DNA of 64,000 nucleotides from Flavobacterium hungaricum (lineage in GTDB: Bacteria > Bacteroidota > Bacteroidia > Flavobacteriales > Flavobacteriaceae), in the NCBI RefSeq assembly GCF_015182285.1, contig NZ_PRDM01000001.1:1302001-1366000 (forward strand). The letters are read 5' to 3'. The notes under the pieces were generated by a model. That model did not search any database. It worked only from the letters and a program-made list of their open reading frames with translations, and was not told the DNA's origin. Positions within the stretch are counted from its first letter, which is position 1; each line of letters starts with the position of its first letter. Positions 30,151 to 38,901 of this stretch are shown in pieces. Made by a program: the position numbers and the translations under genes.

Positions 30151-32136
30151 ATGAAAAATAACCTCCTTTCTAAATCTATTTTAGGCTGTTTATTACTGAG
30201 CAGTCTTTATACAAATGCGCAAAAAACGGCTTTAGAAGTCGATGCTTCTAAAACAGTTGCCAAAATTCAGCCAACGATGTTTGGATTGTTTTTTGAAGAT
30301 ATCAATTTTGCTGCAGACGGCGGATTATATGCCGAAATGATTAAAAACCGCTCTTTTGAATTTGATAAACCAATGATGGGATGGGAACAGCCGAACACGA
30401 AAAGATCTTCTTTGAACAAAGAATCGGGCAGTGCTTTTCCGATTAATCTGTCGAAGGAAAAAAACAATTCTAATTTTTGCAGGGTTGAGATCAACAACGA
30501 TAAAGGATATGCTTTAATCAACGAAGGATTTAGAGGAATAGGAGTAAAGAAAGATGCGCAATACAATCTTTCTTTAAAAGCGGCGAACCCTAAAGGCGCG
30601 ATTAAAAAAATCATTTTTCAGTTAATAGATAAAGATCAAAAAGTGATTGGTGAAACGAGTATTGTTCCCAATTCTGAGCAGTGGAATACTTATACTTCAC
30701 AGTTTACAGCGGTGCAAACCGAAGCAAAAGCAAAGTTGAAAATTACTTTTGAAGGAAACGGAACGATCGATCTGGATATGATTTCGCTCTTTCCAGAAGA
30801 TACTTGGAAAGGTAGAAAAAACGGACTCCGTAAAGATCTTGTACAGCTTTTGTATGATGTAAAACCGGGATTTTTACGTTTTCCGGGCGGCTGCATTGTA
30901 GAAGGACGAACGTTGTCAGATCGTTATCAATGGAAAAAATCGATTGGAAATGCTGCGGAAAGAAAAACGATGATGAACCGTTGGAATGTCGAATTCAACC
31001 ACAAACAGACTCCCGATTATTTTCAAAGTTTCGGATTGGGATTTTTTGAATATTTCCAGCTTTCTGAAGATATTGGAGCAGCACCGCTTCCGATTTTAAG
31101 CTGCGGTATGGCGTGTCAATATAATACAGGAGAATTAGCGCCAATGGACGAACTCGATCCCTATATTCAGGATGCTTTGGATTTAATTGAATTTGCAAAT
31201 AGTGATGTCAGTACCAAATGGGGAAAACTTCGCGCGGATATGGGACATCCAAAACCATTCAATCTAAAATATATCGGAGTTGGAAATGAACAGTGGGGAC
31301 CAGATTATATTGACCGTTACAAAGTTTTCGAAAAAGCTATAAAAGCAAAATATCCCAAAATCATAATTGTATCCGGAACGGGACCTTCTCCAGACGGCGA
31401 ACATTTTGATTTCGCGATGACAGAACTTAAAAAACTCAATGCCGAATTGATTGACGAACATTATTACAAAAGTCCGCAATGGTTTAGAGAAAATGCAGGA
31501 CGTTATGATAATTACGACAGAAAAGGACCAAAAATATTCGCAGGAGAATATGCGGCACAAAGTGTTTCAGGAGCTAACCCAAACAATAGGAACAATTGGG
31601 AATGTGCTTTTTCTGAAGCGGCTTTTATGACAGGATTAGAAAGAAATGCAGAAGTGGTTAACATGACCTCGTATGCGCCTTTGATGGCTCACGAAGATGC
31701 CTGGCAATGGACTCCGGACATGATTTGGTTTAATAATCTTCAATCGTATGGTTCTGCAAATTATTACGTACAGCAATTATTTTCAACGAACAAGGGGACA
31801 GATCTTTTGAGTATTACGCAAAATGGAAAAGCTTTAATCGGACAGAATAATTTGTATGCATCTGCGGTAAAAGATGTCAATACAAAAGAAATTATTGTAA
31901 AGCTGGTTAATACATCGACCTCCAATCAAGAGGTTTCGATTGATTTGAAAGGAGCAAAATTAGGTTCAAAAGGAAGTATGATTACCCTTGTAAGTCCGAA
32001 TGTTCAGGATGAAAATACGTTTGCAGATCCGAAAAAAATAAGTCCGAAAACAAGCGAATATAAAATTACGAAAGGAAAACAAGAATTGAATCTTCCTGCG
32101 TATTCGGTAACGGTTTTGAAACTGAAAACGAACTAG
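30151..32136 (+). CDS. GH51 alpha-L-arabinofuranosidase
   Basis: This 661-residue exported enzyme (Sec signal ending near NAQ, residue 23) removes alpha-L-arabinofuranose from arabinan or arabinogalactan chains. A carbohydrate-binding-like insert (about 75-215) precedes the TIM barrel, as is common in Bacteroidota GH51. The acid/base is Glu380 (GVGNEQWGP) and the nucleophile is Glu466 (FAGEYAAQS). MFGLFFEDIN and FLRFPGGCIVEG are also family motifs. A C-terminal beta-sandwich follows. The length is normal for this subtype. The gene follows GH28 by 24 bp. It ends before a long inverted repeat. Confidence 0.92.
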   Translation: MKNNLLSKSILGCLLLSSLYTNAQKTALEVDASKTVAKIQPTMFGLFFEDINFAADGGLYAEMIKNRSFEFDKPMMGWEQPNTKRSSLNKESGSAFPINLSKEKNNSNFCRVEINNDKGYALINEGFRGIGVKKDAQYNLSLKAANPKGAIKKIIFQLIDKDQKVIGETSIVPNSEQWNTYTSQFTAVQTEAKAKLKITFEGNGTIDLDMISLFPEDTWKGRKNGLRKDLVQLLYDVKPGFLRFPGGCIVEGRTLSDRYQWKKSIGNAAERKTMMNRWNVEFNHKQTPDYFQSFGLGFFEYFQLSEDIGAAPLPILSCGMACQYNTGELAPMDELDPYIQDALDLIEFANSDVSTKWGKLRADMGHPKPFNLKYIGVGNEQWGPDYIDRYKVFEKAIKAKYPKIIIVSGTGPSPDGEHFDFAMTELKKLNAELIDEHYYKSPQWFRENAGRYDNYDRKGPKIFAGEYAAQSVSGANPNNRNNWECAFSEAAFMTGLERNAEVVNMTSYAPLMAHEDAWQWTPDMIWFNNLQSYGSANYYVQQLFSTNKGTDLLSITQNGKALIGQNNLYASAVKDVNTKEIIVKLVNTSTSNQEVSIDLKGAKLGSKGSMITLVSPNVQDENTFADPKKISPKTSEYKITKGKQELNLPAYSVTVLKLKTN

Positions 32137-32184
32137 TTAAATCTTTGGGACTCATTGTTTGTAAAAAAAAGAACACGGATTAGA

Positions 32185-32278
32185 CGGATTTGCTGTCGCA
32201 AAGACACAGATTTACGCAGATTTTTTTATTTCTAAATATAAATCCGTTTTTGTCAGCGTCTTTGCGACAGCAAATCCG
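32185..32278. repeat. 21-bp-arm inverted repeat between GH51 and GH95
   Basis: CGGATTTGCTGTCGCAAAGA(C) at 32185-32205 is exactly inverse to 32258-32278. The 52-bp interior includes 'acagatttacgcagattttt', recalling the cores of the repeats beside the GH28 genes. No poly-T follows, so it is a repeat element rather than a classic terminator. Confidence 0.88.
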
Positions 32279-32354
32279 CTGTATCTGCGTCAAAATATAG
32301 AACTTTTGAATTACAGCCAACGCGTTTAGTTATTTAATTATTAATTAAAAATAC

Positions 32355-34820
32355 ATGATGTACAATCTTTTTAAAAAGAGTTTTTTGGTCTTTTTCATAT
32401 TTGGATTTTCCAGTTATGCCCAGGATTTAAAACTGCAATACAATCAGCCTGCGGTTGAATGGACAGAAGCGCTTCCAATTGGAAACGGAACACTCGGTGC
32501 AATGGTTTTTGGCAGAGTAGATTCTGAATTGATTCAATTAAACGAAGCGACTTTATGGAGTGGCGGACCTGTACAGAAAAATGTAAATCCGGATGCTTTC
32601 GGGAATCTGGCTTTGATCAGAGAAGCGCTTAAAGCAGAAGATTTTGATAAAGCCTATCATCTGACCAAAAATATGCAGGGCGCTTACAGCGAAAGTTTTA
32701 TGCCTTTGGGTGATCTTTTGTTAACACAGGATTTGGGCGGAAAAAAAACTGATTATTATAACAGAAGTCTCGATATCCAAACCGGATTGGCAGTAACCAA
32801 TTTTACGGTCGACGGCGTAAAGTACAAGCGAGAAATCTTTGCGTCGGCACCTGCGCAATGCATTGTAATGAAACTTTCGGCAGAGCAACTCAAAAAACTT
32901 TCTGTTACAATTGATGTTTCCAGTCTTTTAAAAAATCAAAAAGAAATACAAAATCAGTCTTTGGTTTTAAAAGGAAAAGCACCTTCTCACGCCGATCCCA
33001 ATTATATTGATTACAATAAAGAACCAATTCTCTATGATGATGCAGCAGGATGCCGAGGCATGCGTTTTGAATTGATCGTAAAACCAATTGTAAAAGACGG
33101 AACGGTAAGTTATGAAGGAAACAAAATTGTAATTAAAAATGCTTCTGAAATAGTACTTTTCGTTTCGGCGGCAACCAGTTTTAACGGATTTGATAAATGT
33201 CCGGACAGTCAGGGAAAAGACGAACATGCAGCTGCAGAAAATCCGATCAAAAAAACATCAATTAAAAAGTATGATCATTTAGTTAAAGAACATCTTCAGG
33301 ATTTTCAAAAATTCTTCAATAGAGTTTCTTTACAATTAAATGAAAAAGAGACGAATAAGTCCAATCTTCCGACAGATATTCGTTTGGAACAATATGCCAA
33401 AGGAGAAAAAGATTCCGGACTAGAAGCCTTATTTTTTCAATACGGACGCTATTTATTAATTTCTTCATCGCGTACACACAACGCACCGGCAAATCTGCAG
33501 GGAATCTGGAACAACAAGCTTCGCGCACCGTGGAGCAGTAATTATACCACCAATATCAATTTGCAGATGAATTACTGGCCGGTTGAATCGGCAAGTTTAT
33601 CAGAATTGTTTTTTCCGCTTAACGATTTCATCAAAAATGTTTCGGTAACGGGAGCAGAAACTGCCAAAAGTTATTATCATGCCAACGGCTGGGTTTTGCA
33701 TCATAATTCTGATATCTGGGCAATGACAAATCCTGTCGGCGATTTTGGAAAAGGTGATCCAATGTGGGCCAATTGGTATATGGGAGCCAACTGGCTGAGC
33801 AGGCATTTATGGGAACATTATGAATATACAGGCGATACAGCATATCTTAAAAAAGTATATCCGATTATAAAAGGCGCCGCCGAATTTAGTTTAGAATGGC
33901 TTCAGTTAGACCAAAACGGTTATTGGGTTACCATGCCATCGACTTCGCCGGAAAACAAATATTATTATGACGGAAAAAAAGGAGGCGTAGTGACAACTGC
34001 TTCTACAATGGACATTGGCATTATAAAAGATTTGTTCGAAAATACGGTCGAAGCTTCAAAAATTCTAAATATTGATGCTGATTTTAGACAAAAGGTAAAC
34101 ACGGCATCTGACAAATTACTGCCTTTTCAGATTGGAGCTAAAGGGCAGCTGCAGGAATGGTACAAAGATTTTGAAGACGAAGACCCGCACCACAGACATA
34201 CTTCGCATTTGTACGCTTTGCATCCGGCTAATTTAATTTCACCTTTGAAAACTCCAGATTTAGCAAATGCTGCCAAAAAGACTTTAGAGCTTCGTGGCGA
34301 CGACGGAACGGGCTGGAGTTTGGCCTGGAAAGTAAATATGTGGGCGAGACTTTTGGACGGAAACCATGCTTATAAATTATTCAAGAATCAGTTGAGGCTG
34401 ACAAAAGATAATGATCCTAAATACAAACGGCAAGGAGGCTGTTATCCGAATCTTTTTGATGCACATCCGCCTTTTCAGATTGATGGAAATTTTGCCGGAA
34501 CAGCAGGGGTAATCGAAATGCTGATGCAGAGCCAGAACAATGAAATTCATGTGCTGCCTGCTTTACCAGACGATTGGAAAGAAGGTGAAATTAAGGGAAT
34601 TACCGCAAAAGGAAATTTCACTGTAAACATAAAATGGAATGACGGTAAAATGAGTCAGACCAAAGTTGTTTCAAATACTGGAGGAACTTGTAAAATAAGA
34701 GCTTCGGAGCCATTTGTGATTGAAAAACTGAATATCAAAAGCGAGAAATCATCTATTGGATATACGGCTGTAGTAGAGACCAAAAAAGGAGCTTCCTATA
34801 TCATAAGTCCTCTTGAATAA
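32355..34820 (+). CDS. GH95 alpha-L-fucosidase / alpha-L-galactosidase
   Basis: This 821-residue exported enzyme (Sec signal ending YAQ near residue 22) belongs to inverting family GH95, which removes alpha-1,2-L-fucose or, in some plant-glycan loci, alpha-L-galactose. It begins with the N-terminal sandwich motif EWTEALPIGNGTLGAM and has the (alpha/alpha)6 barrel with PSTSPENKY (Glu533, general acid) and IDGNFAGTAG (Asp710). ARLLDGNHAYKL is also typical. All key residues are present. The GH2 gene starts 32 bp downstream, so they are probably in one operon. Within a pectin-like set, L-galactose on rhamnogalacturonan II or fucose on xyloglucan are possible targets. Confidence 0.92.
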   Translation: MMYNLFKKSFLVFFIFGFSSYAQDLKLQYNQPAVEWTEALPIGNGTLGAMVFGRVDSELIQLNEATLWSGGPVQKNVNPDAFGNLALIREALKAEDFDKAYHLTKNMQGAYSESFMPLGDLLLTQDLGGKKTDYYNRSLDIQTGLAVTNFTVDGVKYKREIFASAPAQCIVMKLSAEQLKKLSVTIDVSSLLKNQKEIQNQSLVLKGKAPSHADPNYIDYNKEPILYDDAAGCRGMRFELIVKPIVKDGTVSYEGNKIVIKNASEIVLFVSAATSFNGFDKCPDSQGKDEHAAAENPIKKTSIKKYDHLVKEHLQDFQKFFNRVSLQLNEKETNKSNLPTDIRLEQYAKGEKDSGLEALFFQYGRYLLISSSRTHNAPANLQGIWNNKLRAPWSSNYTTNINLQMNYWPVESASLSELFFPLNDFIKNVSVTGAETAKSYYHANGWVLHHNSDIWAMTNPVGDFGKGDPMWANWYMGANWLSRHLWEHYEYTGDTAYLKKVYPIIKGAAEFSLEWLQLDQNGYWVTMPSTSPENKYYYDGKKGGVVTTASTMDIGIIKDLFENTVEASKILNIDADFRQKVNTASDKLLPFQIGAKGQLQEWYKDFEDEDPHHRHTSHLYALHPANLISPLKTPDLANAAKKTLELRGDDGTGWSLAWKVNMWARLLDGNHAYKLFKNQLRLTKDNDPKYKRQGGCYPNLFDAHPPFQIDGNFAGTAGVIEMLMQSQNNEIHVLPALPDDWKEGEIKGITAKGNFTVNIKWNDGKMSQTKVVSNTGGTCKIRASEPFVIEKLNIKSEKSSIGYTAVVETKKGASYIISPLE

Positions 34821-34852
34821 ATTTTCATTTTATAAACTAAAAAAATACCATA

Positions 34853-37273
34853 GTGTTTAAAAATAAGATCTTACTGCCCGTACTTTTTCTTTCGTGTTTT
34901 TCAGCATTCGCTCAAATCTCATTTGGTGACGCAAAGAAAATAAATGACAACTGGAAATTTAACCTTCAGGATGTTTCTGATGCTAAAAACGTCACTTTTG
35001 ACGACAGCAAATGGAAACAAGTAAACGTACCGCACGACTGGAGTGTAAAAGGACAGCTGAGTCCGACTTTGGCAAGCTGTACAGGATATCTGCCAGGAGG
35101 AATTGCTTGGTACAGAAAAGCAATAAATATTCCGCAGAGCAAAGCGGGCGAAAAAGTGTATTTGTATTTTGAAGGCGTTTACAACAGAAGCGAAGTCTTC
35201 ATAAACGGACATTCATTAGGAAAACGTCCAAACGGCTATATTTCGTTTGCTTATGATGCTACGGAATTTGTGAAATTTGGAAGTGAAAATATCATTTCGG
35301 TTCGTGTCGATCATAGTCAGAGCGCCGATTCAAGATGGTACAGCGGTTCTGGAATTTATAGAAATGTGTGGCTCGTATACGCAAATCCGGTTCATATTGC
35401 GCAATGGGGCGTGTATGCCTATCCGGAAGTACAAAACGGAAACGGAATTTTGAATGTTGAAGTAGAAGTAGAAAATAATACGGCTTCAAAAACAGCTTTA
35501 ACCGTTGTAAATGAATTGTTTTTTAAAGGAAAATCTATTGCAAAAGCTGCTTCAAAAGTGGCGGTTTCGGTGAATGCAAAAGTAAAAATTACTGCTAAGA
35601 TCAACGTTAAAAACCCGAAGTTATGGGATTTAGAAAATCCGAATTTGTATCAGCTGCAAACTACGGTTGTACAAAACGGAAAAGAAATCGATAAAACCGA
35701 AACACAGACAGGTTTTAGAAGTTTTTCATTCGACCCAAATAATGGTTTTGCCCTTAATGGAAAAGGAATGAAGATGAAAGGCGTTTGTCTGCACCACGAT
35801 GCCGGCGTTTTAGGATCGGCAGTTCCAAGAGAAGTTTGGAAAACCAGATTAAAAACATTGAAAGAAATTGGGGTAAATGCTGTTCGCACCAGCCATAATC
35901 CGCAGGCGCCGGATTTCTATGAACTTTGTGATGAATTGGGTTTATTGGTTTTGAATGAAGCTTATGACGAATGGGAGTTTCCAAAACGTAAATGGCTGCA
36001 AGGCTGGAATTACGGGACGCCCGGCTATGAAGGTTCTTTTGATATTTTTGCTGATTGGGCAGAAAAAGATTTAGAAGATTTTGTGCGACGCGACAGAAAC
36101 CACCTTTCGGTTTTTGCATGGAGTATTGGCAACGAAGTAGATTATCCAAACGATCCGTATTCTCATCCTGTTTTAGACAAAGGAAAAGATGGTTTCGGGC
36201 AGGCAACGTATGGAGGCTACAAAAAAGAGGCTCCCGATGCCATGCGCTTGGGAACAATTGCAAAACGTCTGGTCGCAGCGGTAAAAAAATGCGATAAGTC
36301 ACGTCCGACAACAGCAGGTTTAGCTGGAGTAGCCATGTCTAATGAAACAGAATATCCGGGCGCTTTGGATATTACCGGATATAATTATACCGAAAGCAAA
36401 TACCAGTCGGATCACGAAAAATATCCAAACAGAGTGATTTACGGAAGTGAAAATACACACGATATGCAGCCTTGGCTCGCAGTTAAAAACAACAAACATA
36501 TTTTCGGGCAGTTTCTCTGGACAGGAATTGATTATCTGGGAGAATCGGGAAGATGGCCGTCAAGAGGATTTTATTCTGGTTTGGTTGATTTTGCCGGTGT
36601 TATCAAACCGCGAGGGTATTTCCGTCAATCGTTATGGTCAGATAAACCCATGATTTATTTGGGAACGTATCCGTTAACAAATGAAAAAGATATTTCTAAA
36701 GATGCGTGGTCCATCTGGAATTACGAAGAAGGGCAAAAAATACGTGTGGTTTGTTATACCAACGCCTCAAAAGCCCGATTAGAGCTGAATGGAAAAACAG
36801 TAGGCGAAACAAAATTATACGATGAAAAAACCGGAATTATCTATTGGGATATTCCATACGCATCAGGAAAATTAGAAGCCGTTGGATTGGATCAAAACGA
36901 TAAAGAAGTAAGTCGTTACACAGTCAATTCGACGCAGCAGCCTTTTGAATTAACGATTGCTGCTAAAAATAGTACCATCAGTAAAGACAAAGGTGTAGCC
37001 AAAATCATGGTTCAGGTAAAAGACCAAAACGGACTTTCGGTTATGCTTTCAGACAATGAAGTAACTTGTACGATTTCAGGTTCTGGAACTTTATTAGGTT
37101 TAGAAGCAGGAAACAATAGCGATATGACCGATTATACTGACAATGTTCAGCGCGTTTTTCACGGACACATTGCGGCATACATTCAGGCAAACGGCGATTT
37201 GACAGAACCAATTAAAGTGAAATTCACAAGTCCGTGGTTAAAACCTGTTGAAGTCATTATTAATGTCCAATAA
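34853..37273 (+). CDS. GH2 beta-galactosidase-like enzyme with C-terminal DUF4982
   Basis: The 806-residue protein starts with GTG at 34853; this start is the only one that gives the Sec signal MFKNKILLPVLFLSC...FAQ. It has a GH2 sugar-binding domain (VPHDWSVKGQL, LPGGIAWYRKA), an immunoglobulin-like domain and a TIM barrel. The acid/base is Glu428 (WSIGNEVDY) and the nucleophile Glu533 (YGSENTHD). Behind the barrel is DUF4982 (DKPMIYLGTYPL ... WSIWNYEEGQ) and an invasin/GH2-type Ig domain. It is of a different subtype from the LacZ-like GH2 at 20578. The likely activity is beta-galactosidase on plant side chains. The 3' end runs into a cluster of hairpin repeats. Confidence 0.9.
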   Translation: MFKNKILLPVLFLSCFSAFAQISFGDAKKINDNWKFNLQDVSDAKNVTFDDSKWKQVNVPHDWSVKGQLSPTLASCTGYLPGGIAWYRKAINIPQSKAGEKVYLYFEGVYNRSEVFINGHSLGKRPNGYISFAYDATEFVKFGSENIISVRVDHSQSADSRWYSGSGIYRNVWLVYANPVHIAQWGVYAYPEVQNGNGILNVEVEVENNTASKTALTVVNELFFKGKSIAKAASKVAVSVNAKVKITAKINVKNPKLWDLENPNLYQLQTTVVQNGKEIDKTETQTGFRSFSFDPNNGFALNGKGMKMKGVCLHHDAGVLGSAVPREVWKTRLKTLKEIGVNAVRTSHNPQAPDFYELCDELGLLVLNEAYDEWEFPKRKWLQGWNYGTPGYEGSFDIFADWAEKDLEDFVRRDRNHLSVFAWSIGNEVDYPNDPYSHPVLDKGKDGFGQATYGGYKKEAPDAMRLGTIAKRLVAAVKKCDKSRPTTAGLAGVAMSNETEYPGALDITGYNYTESKYQSDHEKYPNRVIYGSENTHDMQPWLAVKNNKHIFGQFLWTGIDYLGESGRWPSRGFYSGLVDFAGVIKPRGYFRQSLWSDKPMIYLGTYPLTNEKDISKDAWSIWNYEEGQKIRVVCYTNASKARLELNGKTVGETKLYDEKTGIIYWDIPYASGKLEAVGLDQNDKEVSRYTVNSTQQPFELTIAAKNSTISKDKGVAKIMVQVKDQNGLSVMLSDNEVTCTISGSGTLLGLEAGNNSDMTDYTDNVQRVFHGHIAAYIQANGDLTEPIKVKFTSPWLKPVEVIINVQ

Positions 37274-37312
37274 TTTGTGAAGATACCGTAAAGGTTTTTA
37301 AACCCCTGTAAA

Positions 37313-37534
37313 AATGTCCCATCGGGACATCTCATCGGTAGGCAGGACATATTTATAGACCCCCCGTAAAATGTCCCATCGGGACATCTCATCGGTAAAA
37401 CAAATGTTTATAGAGAGAAGAACCCCAGCGGGGTAACATGCCGCTCCGCAGGAGCTTTTAATACAAATAGATAAAATCAGCTGTACGTATAACGCTCTTC
37501 CAGAGCTTAATGTCCATAGAGACAATTCATCGGA
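37313..37534. repeat. Cluster of five short hairpins and 28-bp repeats
   Basis: A 28-bp unit (AATGTCCCATCGGGACAT then CTCATCGGTA) occurs exactly at 37313-37340 and 37370-37397; each contains the hairpin ATGTCCC-atc-GGGACAT. Other stems are ACCCC-agc-GGGGT (37422-37434), GCTCC-gca-GGAGC (37443-37455) and GCTCT-tcc-AGAGC (37494-37506). A degenerate third copy (ATGTCCATAGAGACA...CATCGGA) spans 37510-37534 and ends 5 bp before the GH27 start codon. Confidence 0.9.
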
Positions 37535-37539
37535 ATCTT

Positions 37540-38901
37540 ATGAAAAATAAAATCACACTGGCATTGGGAATCGTTTTGGTTTCGATTGCTTCTTATTCTC
37601 AGAATAAAACTTTTCAAAAAGAAGAATTTAAACAATGGGCACAAACACCGCCAATGGGCTGGAACAGCTGGGATTGTTACGGACCAACAGTCGAAGAACA
37701 TGAGGTAAAAGCCAATGCCGATTATATGGCAAAGGAGCTTAAGAAATTTGGGTGGGAATATGTAGTGGTTGACATTCGATGGTTTGTCGAAAATGATAAA
37801 GCAGGAGGTTACAACCAAACCGATCCGCGATATGTAATGGATCAATATGGAAGATATCTTCCGGCTGTAAACCGTTTTCCCTCTGCGAAAGACGGACAGG
37901 GTTTTAAGCCTTTAGCCGATTATATTCATAAAAAAGGATTGAAATTTGGCATTCATATCATGCGTGGAATTCCGAAAAAAGCGGTTGAAAACAAAATGCC
38001 GATAAAAGGAACAAACGGAATTACCGCAGATCAAATCTATTCTACTGCTATGCAGTGTGAATGGCTGCGAGATAATTATACCGTTTTGGCCGACCAACCA
38101 GGCGCACAGGAATATTATGATTCTATTTTTGAATTGTATGCACAATGGGGTGTAGATTTCATTAAAATCGATGATTTATCGAGACCGTATCACGAAGGCG
38201 AAATCAATTTAATTCGAAACGCCATTGACAAATGCGGGCGTAAAATTGTCCTAAGTACTTCGCCGGGAGAAACGCCAATTTCGGCAGCTTCGCATGTAAG
38301 CACGCATGCTAATATGTGGCGTATGGTAGACGATGTCTGGGATACATGGCCGCACATCACGCATCTAATGGATGTAGCTCAAAAATGGTATCCGTATATC
38401 GCGCCGGGAACCTGGCCGGATTGTGATATGATTCCGTTAGGAAGAATTTCAATAAGAGGCGAACGCGGAAAAGACCGAATGACGCGTTTGACAAAAGACG
38501 AACAATATACTTTAATTACGTTTTTCAATATTTTTAAATCGCCCTTGTTTTTTGGCGGTGATATGCCTAGTAATGATGCTTTTACGCTTTCATTATTAAC
38601 GAATAAAGAAGTGGTGAAAATGCATAACGAAAGCACACATGTAAAACAGCTTTTTCAGAAAGACGGGAAAATTGCAGTCACTTCAAAAGCAAAAGACGGA
38701 AGTGTCTACCTCGCATTATTTAATATTGCAGATAATGATTCTCAAAAGGTATCCGTAAATCTTTCAGATCTTGGAATTTCAGGTTCTGTTGACATTTTAA
38801 ACATGTGGACAGGCGAAAAATCAAAAGTAACATCAACCGAAATTGGTGCTGATTTAAAACCGCACAGTACTGTTTTGTACCAATTAAAAAGTAAAAAATA
38901 A
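37540..38901 (+). CDS. GH27 alpha-galactosidase / beta-L-arabinopyranosidase
   Basis: This 453-residue exported enzyme begins at ATG 37540, which gives a Sec signal (MKNKITLALGIVLVSIASYSQ). A start 30 bp upstream would lie inside repeat DNA. GH27 motifs are TPPMGWNSWDCYG, the catalytic FIKIDDLSRPYH (nucleophile Asp211 or its neighbour Asp212) and GTWPDCDMIPLG. The C-terminal beta-domain is complete. The enzyme removes alpha-galactose; some plant-wall members act on beta-L-arabinopyranose. The stop TAA shares its last A with the ATG of the next gene (TAATG), so the two are translationally coupled. Confidence 0.9.
   Translation: MKNKITLALGIVLVSIASYSQNKTFQKEEFKQWAQTPPMGWNSWDCYGPTVEEHEVKANADYMAKELKKFGWEYVVVDIRWFVENDKAGGYNQTDPRYVMDQYGRYLPAVNRFPSAKDGQGFKPLADYIHKKGLKFGIHIMRGIPKKAVENKMPIKGTNGITADQIYSTAMQCEWLRDNYTVLADQPGAQEYYDSIFELYAQWGVDFIKIDDLSRPYHEGEINLIRNAIDKCGRKIVLSTSPGETPISAASHVSTHANMWRMVDDVWDTWPHITHLMDVAQKWYPYIAPGTWPDCDMIPLGRISIRGERGKDRMTRLTKDEQYTLITFFNIFKSPLFFGGDMPSNDAFTLSLLTNKEVVKMHNESTHVKQLFQKDGKIAVTSKAKDGSVYLALFNIADNDSQKVSVNLSDLGISGSVDILNMWTGEKSKVTSTEIGADLKPHSTVLYQLKSKK

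Noticed and set aside
37510..37539. Upstream ATG for the GH27 gene
   Set aside because: It falls in a degenerate repeat unit; ATG 37540 gives a normal signal peptide.
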